Source: an uncultured Burkholderiales bacterium
Lineage (GTDB): Bacteria > Pseudomonadota > Gammaproteobacteria > Burkholderiales > Burkholderiaceae_C
DNA: 64,000 nt
Reading direction: 5' to 3'
Assembly (NCBI GenBank): GCA_945952065.1
Contig: CAMFGY010000013.1
Span: 60,157 to 124,156 of the forward strand
In this document: positions 1 through 9,619 of the stretch, in pieces
How positions within the stretch are numbered: position 1 is the first letter of the stretch
Layout: each line of letters begins with the position of its first letter
Translations under genes and position numbers: made by a program
The notes under the pieces: generated by a model
Seen by the model: the letters and a program-made list of their open reading frames with translations, nothing else
Databases searched by the model: none
What the model was told of the DNA's origin: nothing

Positions 1-2514
1 CTTGCGGTCGTCGCCGCACCAGCAGCGTCCCCGAGCAGCATTGACCGCGAGTGGCGAGACCGCGTGGTGCTGGGCTACTACGCAGACGGCCAACGCAACC
101 AAAAGCTGGCCGACCAAAAAGCAAGAGCCGCGGTCAAGGCCGCCAATGCCAGTGGCGATATTCGAGCCAAGCTGCGTTCCGCCATCCAGTTGTTTTCATC
201 ATCGGATGCCTGGAACGATGAGTGCCGGTGGGTCGATGAGTACCTCACGCTCGCCAAATCTGGCGGTGAGCCGTACTTGCAAGAACTGTTCGATATCTCG
301 GTTCGCGCCAGAAACAAAACGCGCCCGCTTTGCGCAAGCGAGCTGTCGGGCGAAGAGCTCGAGGCGCTGGCGGCACGTTTGGGTGACCCTGCGCGCAAAT
401 ACTATGTGCTGGATGCCCAAGCACGAGATGCAGGACGCGAGGGCCGATTCAATGACGCCTTGGCTTTGCAAACGGCGCAGTTGGCCTACACGATTGACGA
501 GTTTCAAGCCGTCGCTGCCATGTTCGAGATGGTGGACAACGAGTTGGTCACCCACCCCAAGGGTGAAAGAGCAACCCAGTTGCTGAAGTCGGCGTTCGAT
601 CGCCTGGGCGATCTGCCCTACCCCAGCCTTCGCGCGGGCCTTCTGTACCTGGCCTTCAATATGGAGATCAAGGCTGAGAACATCGACGCCGCCTTGGCAA
701 GATTCCAAGAATTTCAAGCGGCGACGCCCTATCTGGCCTCGGACTCCGGCTATATCGCACATGCCAGTTTGGTGATGTCTGAGGCGCTGAACAGATTGCA
801 TCGTCCCCTAGAAGCCCTGGCGGTGATCGAAAAAATACCGAGCAGCAGCTTGACGGGCAGTGAAATGAAATACGGCCGCGCCCGAGCCGTGCTGAGAAGC
901 TATATCGAATTGGGCACGCAAGACGCGCACGAGAAGGGCCTGAGGGAGATCAAGCAACTCAAAGAACTGCTGGCGGACCCAAGCTTCGCCGACCCTCGAC
1001 GCGCCTACAACAGCCACCTCACGATCGCAGCTTTCCACCGCAAGTTTGGCGATTACAAGGCGGCGCTGGATGCTCGCGATGATGCCGACAAGGCTCGCGA
1101 GGAGCGGCAAAAACTGGCCAACGACAAGGTGCGCGTCGAGTTCCAAGAAAAACTCAATCTCGCCGTCAAGGAACAAGAAAACTCTCGCTTGAAAGCCCAG
1201 ACCGAGCTTCAAGCCGCGACCCAGCGTGGCTGGATCAGCGCTTTTGCGGCCGCAGCCCTGGGCGTGGCGGGCGCAGGGGCCGCCTTGGTGGTGGCCGTGC
1301 GACGGGGGCGACGGCTGGCCAAGGTTTCTGCGCAATTGGCGCAGCGCAATGGCGAGTTGGAAGAGCGCAGCGCCTCACGCATCCGCTTGCTGGCCGCTGC
1401 CTGCCATGATCTGCGCCAACCCGCCCATGCCTTGGGCATGCTGGCCGAAATGGGCGCCGAAGCGCAGCGCGAGCCCAAGCGATTTGCGACATGGCTGCAT
1501 GGCGTGCAGCGCAGTGCAGCCTCCCTGGGAGAGATGCTCGATGAGTTGATGGACTTGGGCCGGCTCGACAGCGGCCATTACAAGCCGCAGCTCAGCGCTG
1601 TGTCGCTGGCCGAGCTGATGCACGATGTGATGCTGCACTTTGGCGCCTTGGCCCGACGCAAGGGCCTGAGCCTGGAAGTCCCACCGGCCGACGGCCATGT
1701 GCTCTCAGACCGCCACCTGCTTCGGCGCATCGTGTTCAATCTGGTCTCCAATGCGATCAAGTACACCGACACGGGGACCGTCTGCGTGCAAACGCATCTG
1801 GAGCCGGACGGGCAAAGCCTGACATTGAAGGTTCAAGACAGCGGCCCCGGCATCCCTGCCGACAAGCTCGACGAGGTCTTCCGCGACTACGTCCGGCTCA
1901 ACCCGAGCAAGGCGGCCGAAGGCTTGGGCATCGGCTTGTCCATCGTGCGTCGCGCCAGCGACTTGCTCGGCCATGCGCTGAAGCTGGACTCTCAACCCGG
2001 TCAAGGCACCACGGTGAGCCTGCAACTGCCCCTGAGTCTTTCTCGGACAGTGGCCCCAGCGGGCGCACCCCAAGCACAGCGCCTCGACCCCGCACAAGGC
2101 GTTTTGGCCTTGATGGAAGATGAAGCCGATGTGCGCGAGGCCATGGTTGAATTGCTGAAGAGCTGGGGCTACACCGTGCGAGCCGCCAGCGATGCCCATG
2201 GACTGCTCACACTATTGCAAGAAAGCCAGCTGCAGCCCGACTTGATCATCACCGACATGCACCTGGGCGGCCACAACGGTTTGGATGAGGTGGCACAACT
2301 GCGCCAAGCCCTGCAGGCTCCTGCTCTGCCCGCCCTGCTGGTGACCGGCGATGTGGACGCTGCCATCGCCACGCAAGCCGCGCAAGCCCAGGTCTTTGTC
2401 GCCAACAAGCCCTTGGCCCCGCGCCGCTTGTCAGCCCTGGTCTCGCAACTCTTGAGCGCCAAGGCTGAGGCGCCCTCTGTGTCCGAGAAAGGGCAGACGG
2501 CTCACTCGCTCTGA
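1..2514 (+). CDS. Hybrid sensor histidine kinase/response regulator (5' end outside window)
   Basis: The frame is open from base 1 and the first visible residues (LAVVAAPAAS) look like the end of a signal peptide, so the true start lies upstream; a GTG at 64 is only an internal option. 837 residues are visible. A long helical sensor region of about 390 residues (TPR-like in character) is followed by one membrane segment (about nt 1228-1300), a HisKA box with CHDLRQP (phospho-His codon 1405-1407), an HATPase domain (NAIKYTD, DSGPGIP, GLGIGLSIV) and a C-terminal receiver with phospho-Asp in ITDMHLGG (codon 2254-2256) and a conserved Lys in NKPLAP. Family knowledge: such hybrid kinases autophosphorylate on His and pass the phosphate to their own receiver, then usually to a separate HPt protein or regulator. 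No partner is visible. The last 13 bp overlap the 3' end of convergent rsmD. Signal unknown. Confidence 0.9.
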   Translation, partial: LAVVAAPAASPSSIDREWRDRVVLGYYADGQRNQKLADQKARAAVKAANASGDIRAKLRSAIQLFSSSDAWNDECRWVDEYLTLAKSGGEPYLQELFDISVRARNKTRPLCASELSGEELEALAARLGDPARKYYVLDAQARDAGREGRFNDALALQTAQLAYTIDEFQAVAAMFEMVDNELVTHPKGERATQLLKSAFDRLGDLPYPSLRAGLLYLAFNMEIKAENIDAALARFQEFQAATPYLASDSGYIAHASLVMSEALNRLHRPLEALAVIEKIPSSSLTGSEMKYGRARAVLRSYIELGTQDAHEKGLREIKQLKELLADPSFADPRRAYNSHLTIAAFHRKFGDYKAALDARDDADKAREERQKLANDKVRVEFQEKLNLAVKEQENSRLKAQTELQAATQRGWISAFAAAALGVAGAGAALVVAVRRGRRLAKVSAQLAQRNGELEERSASRIRLLAAACHDLRQPAHALGMLAEMGAEAQREPKRFATWLHGVQRSAASLGEMLDELMDLGRLDSGHYKPQLSAVSLAELMHDVMLHFGALARRKGLSLEVPPADGHVLSDRHLLRRIVFNLVSNAIKYTDTGTVCVQTHLEPDGQSLTLKVQDSGPGIPADKLDEVFRDYVRLNPSKAAEGLGIGLSIVRRASDLLGHALKLDSQPGQGTTVSLQLPLSLSRTVAPAGAPQAQRLDPAQGVLALMEDEADVREAMVELLKSWGYTVRAASDAHGLLTLLQESQLQPDLIITDMHLGGHNGLDEVAQLRQALQAPALPALLVTGDVDAAIATQAAQAQVFVANKPLAPRRLSALVSQLLSAKAEAPSVSEKGQTAHSL

Positions 2515-3128
2515 CGCAGCAGCTGGAAATGCACCGCCCCGGCGCGCCCGGAACGCCAGGGCGCCAGCCCCAGTTCAGCGGGAGGATCGATCAACTCGGG
2601 CGCTTCCAGATAGACAAAGCCACCCGGCGCCAACAGCGGTGCGGCTGCGCGCAAAGCGGGCAAAAACAAGTCTTGCTGAAACGGCGGGTCCAGCAAGATC
2701 AGTTCAAAGCGAGCCGGTGCCGAGCACCCCATCCAGCTGAGCGCATCGCTGCATTCCACACGCAGATGGGCGGCCTTCAAGCGCTCGCGGCTGCTGTTGA
2801 GGCTGCGCGCCAGCTCGGCATCGCGCTCCAACAGCAAGACCTCGGCAGCGCCGCGCGAAGCGGCCTCAAAGCCCAGCGCGCCGCTGCCGGCAAAGGCGTC
2901 CAGCACGCGCCAACCGTCCAGATCTTGGCCCAGCCAGTTGAACAGGGTTTCGCGCACCCGGTCCGGCGTAGGGCGCAACCCGGGCTTGTCGGCCACCGGC
3001 AGCTTGGAGCGCTTCCATTGCCCGCCGATGATGCGCACCTCGCGTGCCGCCAAGCGCGGGCCGCCCGCAGCTTTTTGAGTTTGAGCGGCGACGGCCTTGG
3101 CTGCAGCGCTGGAGCGGGGTCGGTTCAT
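2502..3128 (-). CDS. rsmD: 16S rRNA (guanine(966)-N(2))-methyltransferase RsmD
   Basis: 208 residues, usual size for RsmD, which methylates G966 of 16S rRNA in the small subunit using SAM. The sequence shows the SAM-binding loop DAFAGSGALGFEA and the catalytic ILLDPPFQ motif typical of N2-guanine methyltransferases, preceded by the family N-terminal RIIGGQWKRSKL and RPTPDRVRETLFNWL. ATG at 3128 is chosen, 2 bp after the hisF stop; a TTG at 3134 overlapping the hisF stop is possible. It is the last gene of the minus-strand his block, so it is probably co-transcribed with hisF. Its 3' end overlaps the convergent histidine kinase by 13 bp, and no terminator separates the two. Confidence 0.93.
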   Translation of the reverse strand: MNRPRSSAAAKAVAAQTQKAAGGPRLAAREVRIIGGQWKRSKLPVADKPGLRPTPDRVRETLFNWLGQDLDGWRVLDAFAGSGALGFEAASRGAAEVLLLERDAELARSLNSSRERLKAAHLRVECSDALSWMGCSAPARFELILLDPPFQQDLFLPALRAAAPLLAPGGFVYLEAPELIDPPAELGLAPWRSGRAGAVHFQLLRQSE

Positions 3129-3130
3129 GT

Positions 3131-3910
<780 letters not shown>

Positions 3911-3930
3911 GGCAATTGCTCTTTCGCGAT

Positions 3931-3962
3931 AAAACAAAAAAGGCCGTGCCGAGCACGACCTT
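3931..3962 (-). terminator. Rho-independent terminator-like hairpin between hisA and hisF
   Basis: Read on the minus strand, a 10-bp stem (arms 3962-3953 and 3949-3940, one G-T wobble) with a 3-nt loop is followed at once by TTTTTTGTTTT. This is a textbook intrinsic terminator placed after hisA and before hisF, inside a set of co-oriented his genes. It could reduce expression of hisF and rsmD, be an attenuator, or mark the true end of the hisC-A transcript. Confidence 0.8.
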
Positions 3963-3986
3963 GGGAAGTCTTCAAAAGGCGCAGCT

Positions 3987-4730
3987 TCAGCCCAGCGTCA
4001 GTTCATCGGCCCGCGCTTGCGCGGCTGTCAGGTCCAGGTCGCCGGTGTAGATGGCGCGGCCACAGATCACGCCTTCCACGCCTTCGTCTTCCACCGCGCA
4101 CAGGGCTTCGATGTCAGCCATATTGGACAAGCCGCCCGAGGCAATCACCGGGATGGTGAGCGCCTGCGCCAGCTTGACGGTGGCTTCGATATTGATGCCG
4201 CTGAGCATGCCGTCGCGGCCGATGTCGGTGTAGATCACGCCTTCAATGCCATAGCCCTCGAACTTGCGCGCCAGATCCACCACCTCATGGCCGGTCAGCT
4301 TGCTCCAACCATCGGTGGCCACTTTGCCGTCTTTGGCGTCCAGGCCCACGATGATGTGGCCGCCAAAAGCGGTGGCCGCGTCTTGCAAAAAGCCGGGGTT
4401 TTTGACCGCGGCGGTGCCGATGATGATGTAGGACAGGCCGGCGTCCAGGTAACGCTCAATGGTGTCCAGATCGCGAATGCCGCCGCCCAGCTGCACCGGG
4501 ATCTCGCCATTCACCTCGCGCAGAATCGACTTGATGGCGCCCTCATTGACCGGCTTGCCCGCAAAGGCACCGTTCAGATCCACCAGATGCAGACGCCGCG
4601 CCCCGGCATCGATCCAACGCCGGGCCATGGCCGCGGGGTCTTCGCCAAAGGTGGTGGAGTCATTCATATCGCCCTGCTTGAGGCGAACACAGCGACCGTC
4701 TTTCAGGTCGATAGCGGGGATCAGCAGCAT
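3987..4730 (-). CDS. hisA: Phosphoribosylformimino-5-aminoimidazole carboxamide ribotide isomerase HisA
   Basis: 247 residues, normal length. HisA isomerises ProFAR to PRFAR, the substrate of HisF/HisH. The barrel starts with [21 protein letters not shown] (catalytic Asp in AIDLKDG), has [16 protein letters not shown], the second catalytic Asp in [12 protein letters not shown], and the phosphate-binding [15 protein letters not shown]. The ATG at 4730 fits the family start. hisH lies 112 bp upstream; a terminator-like hairpin lies just downstream. Confidence 0.97.
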   Translation of the reverse strand: MLLIPAIDLKDGRCVRLKQGDMNDSTTFGEDPAAMARRWIDAGARRLHLVDLNGAFAGKPVNEGAIKSILREVNGEIPVQLGGGIRDLDTIERYLDAGLSYIIIGTAAVKNPGFLQDAATAFGGHIIVGLDAKDGKVATDGWSKLTGHEVVDLARKFEGYGIEGVIYTDIGRDGMLSGINIEATVKLAQALTIPVIASGGLSNMADIEALCAVEDEGVEGVICGRAIYTGDLDLTAAQARADELTLG

Positions 4731-4823
4731 GGCCGAGAAGGTGGGTTAGAAAAAAGGAGTTGGGGAGAACGGGAGAGAAACGGCGCCGAGGTGGAAGTGG
4801 GGGATATGCGGGGCCTTCGCAGC

Positions 4824-4841
4824 GAAGCCCGGGCGGGCTTC
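4824..4841 (-). other. Small perfect hairpin just after hisH
   Basis: GAAGCCC and GGGCTTC form a 7-bp stem with a 4-nt loop, 1 bp beyond the hisH stop codon on the minus strand, in the 112-bp hisH-hisA gap. There is no T tract, so this is more likely an RNA-stabilising or pausing hairpin than a terminator. Confidence 0.35.
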
Positions 4842-4842
4842 A

Positions 4843-5490
4843 TCAAGGCTTCCAATGCAGGAAGTTGCGATACAGGGCGAGACCGAAAGCAGCACTTTTC
4901 TCGGGGTGGAACTGGGTGGCGAAAATATTATCCCTAGCCAAGGCGCAGGTAAAGCGCAGGCCGTAATCGGTTTCACCGGCACTGTGGCGCGCATCTAACG
5001 GCGCCGCATAGAAGCTGTGAACGAAGTAGAAGTAGCTGTCGTCCGGCACGCCGGCCCAGACCGGATGGGGCAAGGTCTGGCGCACCCGGTTCCAACCCAT
5101 TTGCGGCACCTTGTAGCGGCTGCCATCGGGCTGGGTTTGCCCCTCCAACTGGAAGCGCTTGACGCGCCCGGGGATCAGGCCCAGGCCCGGTGTGTCTTGT
5201 TCCTCGCTGTGGTCCAGCAGCATTTGCATGCCGACGCACACACCCATCAAGGGCTTGTGGGCGGCGGCATGCAAGACGGCTTCTTGCAGCCCCGAGTCAC
5301 GCAGCTCGCGCATGCAGTCGCGCATGGCACCTTGCCCCGGCAAGACCACCCGCTCCGCGGCATAGACCTCATCGGGATTTCCAGTGATGCGCACCTCCAA
5401 GCCCGAGTCTTGCGCCACATGCAAGACCGCTTGCGAGACCGAGCGCAGATTGCCCATGCCGTAGTCGACCACGGCCACCGTCTTGCTCAT
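4843..5490 (-). CDS. hisH: Imidazole glycerol phosphate synthase glutaminase subunit HisH
   Basis: 215 residues. HisH hydrolyses glutamine and channels ammonia to HisF. Class I glutamine amidotransferase features are clear: [14 protein letters not shown] at the N terminus, the oxyanion strand VLPGQGAM, the nucleophile Cys in [12 protein letters not shown], and the His-Glu pair in [17 protein letters not shown] carries Val where most HisH proteins have Ile/Leu around the Cys, a conservative change. It starts 1 bp after the hisB stop, so translation is probably coupled. Confidence 0.96.
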   Translation of the reverse strand: MSKTVAVVDYGMGNLRSVSQAVLHVAQDSGLEVRITGNPDEVYAAERVVLPGQGAMRDCMRELRDSGLQEAVLHAAAHKPLMGVCVGMQMLLDHSEEQDTPGLGLIPGRVKRFQLEGQTQPDGSRYKVPQMGWNRVRQTLPHPVWAGVPDDSYFYFVHSFYAAPLDARHSAGETDYGLRFTCALARDNIFATQFHPEKSAAFGLALYRNFLHWKP

Positions 5491-5491
5491 A

Positions 5492-6091
5492 TCAAAGACT
5501 GCCCTTGGTAGAAGGAATCACGCCGGCCGAGCGTGGGTCCAGCGTCAGCGCCATGCGCAGCGCGCGGCCGAAGGCCTTGAAGATGGTCTCACACTGATGA
5601 TGGGCGTTATGGCCCTTCAGATTGTCGATGTGCAACGAGACCAGGGCGTGGTTGGAGAAGCCTTGGAAGAACTCATAGGCCAGCTGGGTGTCAAAAGCAC
5701 CGATGGAGCCGGCGGTGAACTTCACATCCATCTCCAGACCGGGGCGGCCGGAGAAGTCGATCACCACCCGCGACAGCGCTTCGTCCAGTGGCACATAGCT
5801 GTGGCCGTACCGGGTCAGGCCTTTTTTATCGCCCACGGCCTGCGCCACCGCCAGGCCCAAGGTGATGCCCACGTCTTCCACGGTGTGGTGGCCGTCGATG
5901 TGCAGATCGCCCTTGGCCTCGATGTCCAGGTCGATCAGGCCATGGCGGGCAATCTGGTCCAGCATATGGTCGAAGAAACCAATGCCGGTGTTCAGCTTGG
6001 CTTCGCCGCTGCCGTCCAGATTGACGCGCACGGTGATCTGCGTTTCTTTGGTGTTGCGGCTGATCTGCGCAATGCGCTGGCTTTCGCTCAT
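5492..6091 (-). CDS. hisB: Imidazoleglycerol-phosphate dehydratase HisB
   Basis: 199 residues, the monofunctional form (no N-terminal phosphatase domain as in enterobacteria). It dehydrates imidazole glycerol phosphate to imidazole acetol phosphate. Mn-binding His/Glu motifs are present: [39 protein letters not shown] and [13 protein letters not shown] at 6091 ([12 protein letters not shown]) overlaps the hisC stop as ATGA, which decides the start over an upstream in-frame codon at 6163. Confidence 0.97.
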   Translation of the reverse strand: MSESQRIAQISRNTKETQITVRVNLDGSGEAKLNTGIGFFDHMLDQIARHGLIDLDIEAKGDLHIDGHHTVEDVGITLGLAVAQAVGDKKGLTRYGHSYVPLDEALSRVVIDFSGRPGLEMDVKFTAGSIGAFDTQLAYEFFQGFSNHALVSLHIDNLKGHNAHHQCETIFKAFGRALRMALTLDPRSAGVIPSTKGSL

Positions 6092-7176
6092 GACAATGAA
6101 TCCTGGAATGCGGCCAACATGGCCGTGTTTTCTTCGGCAGTGCCGATGGTGATGCGCAAACAATTGAGCAGCAAGGGATGCGCGGTCGATGAATTTTTGA
6201 TCAGCACCCCGCGCGCCTTCATGCCTGCAAAGGTCTGGGCCGCATCACTCACGCGAACCAAGAGCATATTGCCCTGGCTGGGGAAGACCTGCACGCCAGG
6301 CATGGCTTGCAAGGCGGCGAATACCCGCTCTCTTTGCGCGCGCAACTCGGAGGCCTGCGCCGCGTAGACCTCGGCGTGCTCGAGCGCGAACAGGCCCGCT
6401 TCGGCGTTCAAAACGCTGACATTGAAGGGCGGGCGCAGTTTCTCGATCTCTGCAATCAGCGCCGCCTGCCCGATCAGGTAGCCGATGCGCACACCGGCCA
6501 GGCCGAACTTGCTCATGGTGCGCATCACCAAGACTTGCGGGTACTTCGACAGCAAGGCCATCGAATCGGCTGCAGCAAAGGGCTGATAGGCCTCGTCCAT
6601 CACCACCAAGCCGGGCGCGGCTTGAATGATTTGTTCGATGGCGCCCATGTCCCACAAATTGCCCGTCGGGTTGTTCGGGTAGGACAAGAACACCAAGGCC
6701 GGCTGGTGCCTCTCGATGGCGGCCAACATGGCCGACAGATCCAGCTCAAAGTCCTGAGCGCGCAGTGGCACGCCGATGAATTCGAGGTTCTGATAACGCG
6801 AAGACAGCTCGTACATCACAAAGCTGGGCAGCGGCGACAAGACCTTGGCGCCAGGGCGGCTGATGGCCATGCTGAGCAGGGTGATCAACTCGTCCGAGCC
6901 ATTGCCCAAGGTGATGGCGCAGCCCTCGGGCATGCCAGCATGGGCGGCCAGAGCACGCGCCAGGTCTTGGGTGCGTTCGGCGGGATAACGGTTGATCGCC
7001 ACGGCACCTAAGCGTGCGCCCAAGGCGGCTTGCAGCTCGGGCGGCAGGCGAAATGGGTTCTCCATCACATCCAGCTTGACCATGCCGGCGCTGCTGGCGA
7101 CCGGGTAAGCGTGCATGGCGCGCACGTCCTCGCGAATGCAGTTCAGAGCCGGATTCAGATCGGCGGTTTTGTTCAT
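6088..7176 (-). CDS. hisC: Histidinol-phosphate aminotransferase HisC
   Basis: 362 residues from the ATG at 7176. PLP-dependent fold-type I aminotransferase converting imidazole acetol phosphate plus glutamate to histidinol phosphate. Visible motifs: [11 protein letters not shown] near the N terminus, [31 protein letters not shown], and the PLP-Schiff-base Lys in [15 protein letters not shown] (about residue 223). The start at 7176 overlaps the stop of the upstream PIN-toxin gene as ATGA, so hisC is probably translated by coupling to the toxin-antitoxin mRNA; an upstream in-frame start at 7200 would lie inside the toxin gene. hisB follows with another ATGA overlap. hisD, normally directly upstream, is about 2.4 kb away. 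Confidence 0.96.
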   Translation of the reverse strand: MNKTADLNPALNCIREDVRAMHAYPVASSAGMVKLDVMENPFRLPPELQAALGARLGAVAINRYPAERTQDLARALAAHAGMPEGCAITLGNGSDELITLLSMAISRPGAKVLSPLPSFVMYELSSRYQNLEFIGVPLRAQDFELDLSAMLAAIERHQPALVFLSYPNNPTGNLWDMGAIEQIIQAAPGLVVMDEAYQPFAAADSMALLSKYPQVLVMRTMSKFGLAGVRIGYLIGQAALIAEIEKLRPPFNVSVLNAEAGLFALEHAEVYAAQASELRAQRERVFAALQAMPGVQVFPSQGNMLLVRVSDAAQTFAGMKARGVLIKNSSTAHPLLLNCLRITIGTAEENTAMLAAFQDSLS

Positions 7177-7625
7177 GCGCTCAAACGCTCCGTTCCACAC
7201 AGCTGGGGGTTGAGGATGGTGACGCTGTCAAACACCGCCTCATGCGGCAGATCCAGGCTCAAAAGCCATGCGCAGCCCTGCGCCTTGGCGGCCGCGACGA
7301 TCAAGGCATCGGCATAAGGCAGACCAAAACGGCTTTCAATCGACCACGCGCTTTCCACCGTGGCATGGTCAATCGCCCAGGGTTGCCAGCGTTGATAGCG
7401 ACGCACTTCGGCGCGCGCATCGCCATTGGGCATTGGAGGCTGGATGCGGGTGGTCACCCAGCGATAGAAATCGTTCAGCACTTGGGTGGACACACGGCCA
7501 CAGCGACGCACCCACAGCTCGCGCAGCCAGTCCATGGCCTGCTCGCGAGCCGCTTCATCGGCCCCGTCCTCGCTGAGGATCAGCACCGAGGTGTCGACGA
7601 AAACCAAGGCTCGCGGCTCGCTCAC
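7173..7625 (-). CDS. PIN-domain toxin, VapC-like
   Basis: 150 residues. PIN domains are Mg-dependent ribonucleases; in VapBC-type modules they cleave tRNA or rRNA when the antitoxin is lost. Acidic positions expected of the family are present: Asp 11 in LVFVDTSVL, an acidic residue in VLNDFYRW (Asp where Glu is more usual), Asp in LPYADALIVAAA and Asp in LLSLDLPHE. The start overlaps the antitoxin stop (ATGA) and the stop overlaps the hisC start (ATGA), so three genes are chained. Family assignment is firm; activity against RNA and the name VapC are inference. Confidence 0.88.
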   Translation of the reverse strand: MSEPRALVFVDTSVLILSEDGADEAAREQAMDWLRELWVRRCGRVSTQVLNDFYRWVTTRIQPPMPNGDARAEVRRYQRWQPWAIDHATVESAWSIESRFGLPYADALIVAAAKAQGCAWLLSLDLPHEAVFDSVTILNPQLCGTERLSA

Positions 7626-7846
7626 TTGGACTCCTGCGCACGTTGCGGATAGGGCTGGCCGCTGGAAACCCAGCTGCGCTCGCGGTGCAGCCAGTCTTGC
7701 AGGGCGCGCTCATAGGCGTCGTCATGACGCATTTTTTCCGCCAGCATCTCACCCACCAGGCGCGACACGCTGGTGTTACGGCGCGCAGCCTCCAAGCGCG
7801 CCCATTCGGCAACGCTGTCTTCCATGGTGACGGTGACGTTTTTCAC
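7622..7846 (-). CDS. Ribbon-helix-helix antitoxin
   Basis: 74 residues from a GTG start at 7846. The N-terminal strand KNVTVTMED followed by helices VAEWARLEAARRNTS and VSRLVGEMLAEKM matches the CopG/ribbon-helix-helix DNA-binding fold of type II antitoxins; the C-terminal tail would bind the toxin. GTG is preferred over the ATG at 7825 because the later start would delete the DNA-contacting beta strand. It overlaps the toxin by 4 bp. Twelve bp upstream lie two tandem 13-bp palindromes, the likely operator for autorepression. Confidence 0.85.
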   Translation of the reverse strand: MKNVTVTMEDSVAEWARLEAARRNTSVSRLVGEMLAEKMRHDDAYERALQDWLHRERSWVSSGQPYPQRAQESK

Positions 7847-7858
7847 CGCGCCAGTCTA

Positions 7859-7887
7859 CACGAAGTTCGTGCACCACGAACTTCGTG
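7859..7887. promoter_or_regulatory. Tandem palindromic operator of the toxin-antitoxin module
   Basis: Two 13-bp near-palindromes of the form CACGAA-N-TTCGTG (7859-7871 with G, 7875-7887 with C at the centre) are separated by 3 bp, giving a 16-bp repeat. Together they also form a perfect 13-bp inverted repeat. The block ends 12 bp upstream of the antitoxin GTG. The spacing suits two adjacent RHH dimers. That it controls the antitoxin-toxin-hisC mRNA is inference. Confidence 0.75.
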
Positions 7888-8032
7888 GCCTCGATTCTGA
7901 CAAAAAGGCTTCAAAATTTCGCGAGTATGTCGACAAGATTGATGCGCAAGTGGGTCTTGAAGCGCACTCTTGGCTTTGACTTGGCTTGCGTAAACACCAA
8001 GCAATCACACTTGGCTCACGATGGGATTCACC

Positions 8033-9601
8033 ATGGCATGGTTTGATCTTTCGGCGCGCTCCTTGCGGACACGTTTTGCTTTGATGATCGGCGCCAATCT
8101 GATGGCCACCACCGTGCTGCTGCTCCAAGCGGTCTACAGCTTCGAACATTTGCACGAAGACGCCGAGCGCAGTTTTGTCGCCAAAGACGTGGTGGCCGAC
8201 ATCCTCCCGCCGCCCATGTACTTGATTGAGCTCCGACTGCTTTTGTCTGAGGCCGCGGAGGGCAGCATCACGCTTGAAGAGGGCAAACAAGAATTCAAGC
8301 GCCTCGCGTCGGAGTATCAAGCGCGGGTCAAATACTGGAGTGAACAGCCGCCCTATGGTCTAGAGAAGCAGCTTCTTGGAGCACAACACCAGTCTGCACT
8401 GCAAATGCTGGATCAGGCCAAGAATCTGGTCCTCGACCCGCTGGAACGCAAAGACGCCGACGCTGCCAAGGCAGGGCTTCAAATCGTGCACCAAAGCTAT
8501 TTGCAGCACCGCCATGCCGTCAACGCCACGGTCATGGCAGGCAACAGCTTTGCCGAGGGCGCCACCCTGAGCTTTAACCAAGCGCGCCGGAGTGGCATCG
8601 TTGCCATGGTGCTGGTGGGAGGCTTGGCCGCACTCGGCGTGGGTGGCAGCCTCTGGGCGTTGCAGAGCACCATCATGAGCTCACTGAAAAAGGCCTCCAG
8701 CATCGCGCAAACCGTGGCGGCAGGAGATTTGCGCTTGCACGAGAACACTGGGCAAAGCAAGAACACCCCCCCGCAGCCCAGCCGCAATGAACTTCGCAGC
8801 CTGCGCCATGACATCCATCAGATGGTGATGAAATTGCGAGAGTTGATCGCACGGGTCCAACAAGGGGCACAGCATGTCGAGCTCAACTCGCGCAGCATCT
8901 CGCAAGCCAATGCCGAGTTGTCCGCCCGAGCCATGTTGGAAGTGCATGACCTGGAGCAGGCCAGCGAGGCACTGCAGGCCATGGACCAACAGGCCAAGTT
9001 TGGCGCCAGCGCGGCCGGGCAAGCCAACGAGCGTTCCGCCCAAGCCGCTCAACTGGCGCGCCGCGGCAGCACCGAAATGCAGGCGGTCGTTGGGGCCATG
9101 CAAGAGATCGAGCAGAGCAGCCGCCGCATTGCAGAAATCACCGGTGTGATCGATGGCATCGCCTTTCAGACCAATATCTTGGCGCTGAATGCAGCCGTTG
9201 AAGCCGCTCGTGCCGGTGAAGCCGGACGCGGTTTTGCCGTGGTGGCCAGCGAGGTGCGGACCCTGGCCAAGCGCAGTGCCGATGCAGCCCTGGAGATCAA
9301 GCAGCTGATCCAAGGCAGCAGTCAGCAGGTCGAACGTGGCGCAGGCGCGGTGCAGCACACCCGCAGCACGATTGATGAGATGGTTGAACAAGTCACCGAG
9401 GTCAGCCGTTTGATTCAAGGCAGCAGCCATGAGCTGCAACAGCAGCTGGGTTCCATTGCCTCATTGAATCAATTGCTCGACGGCATTGCCTGCCGTATCC
9501 GAGAAAACAGCGATATGGTGGACCGCACCGCGACAGAATCCGCCGAATTGCTCACCGAAGGCAGTGACTTGAACGAGGCCGCGCAGCGATTCAAACTCTG
9601 A
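8033..9601 (+). CDS. Methyl-accepting chemotaxis protein
   Basis: 522 residues. TM1 at about 14-36, a periplasmic region of about 150 residues (helical, possibly four-helix-bundle), TM2 at about 188-210, HAMP-like linker, then the helical signalling domain with the hairpin tip [23 protein letters not shown] and [17 protein letters not shown]. It would sense a ligand in the periplasm and control CheA. ATG at 8033 is preferred because GGGA sits 6 nt upstream; an in-frame ATG at 8021 has no ribosome site. No C-terminal CheR-binding pentapeptide is seen. It stands alone, on the plus strand, between the toxin-antitoxin pair and hisD, and so splits the his genes. Its stop lies 18 bp from the convergent hisD stop. 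Confidence 0.93.
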   Translation: MAWFDLSARSLRTRFALMIGANLMATTVLLLQAVYSFEHLHEDAERSFVAKDVVADILPPPMYLIELRLLLSEAAEGSITLEEGKQEFKRLASEYQARVKYWSEQPPYGLEKQLLGAQHQSALQMLDQAKNLVLDPLERKDADAAKAGLQIVHQSYLQHRHAVNATVMAGNSFAEGATLSFNQARRSGIVAMVLVGGLAALGVGGSLWALQSTIMSSLKKASSIAQTVAAGDLRLHENTGQSKNTPPQPSRNELRSLRHDIHQMVMKLRELIARVQQGAQHVELNSRSISQANAELSARAMLEVHDLEQASEALQAMDQQAKFGASAAGQANERSAQAAQLARRGSTEMQAVVGAMQEIEQSSRRIAEITGVIDGIAFQTNILALNAAVEAARAGEAGRGFAVVASEVRTLAKRSADAALEIKQLIQGSSQQVERGAGAVQHTRSTIDEMVEQVTEVSRLIQGSSHELQQQLGSIASLNQLLDGIACRIRENSDMVDRTATESAELLTEGSDLNEAAQRFKL

Positions 9602-9619
9602 GCGCAGCAAGGCCCGGGG

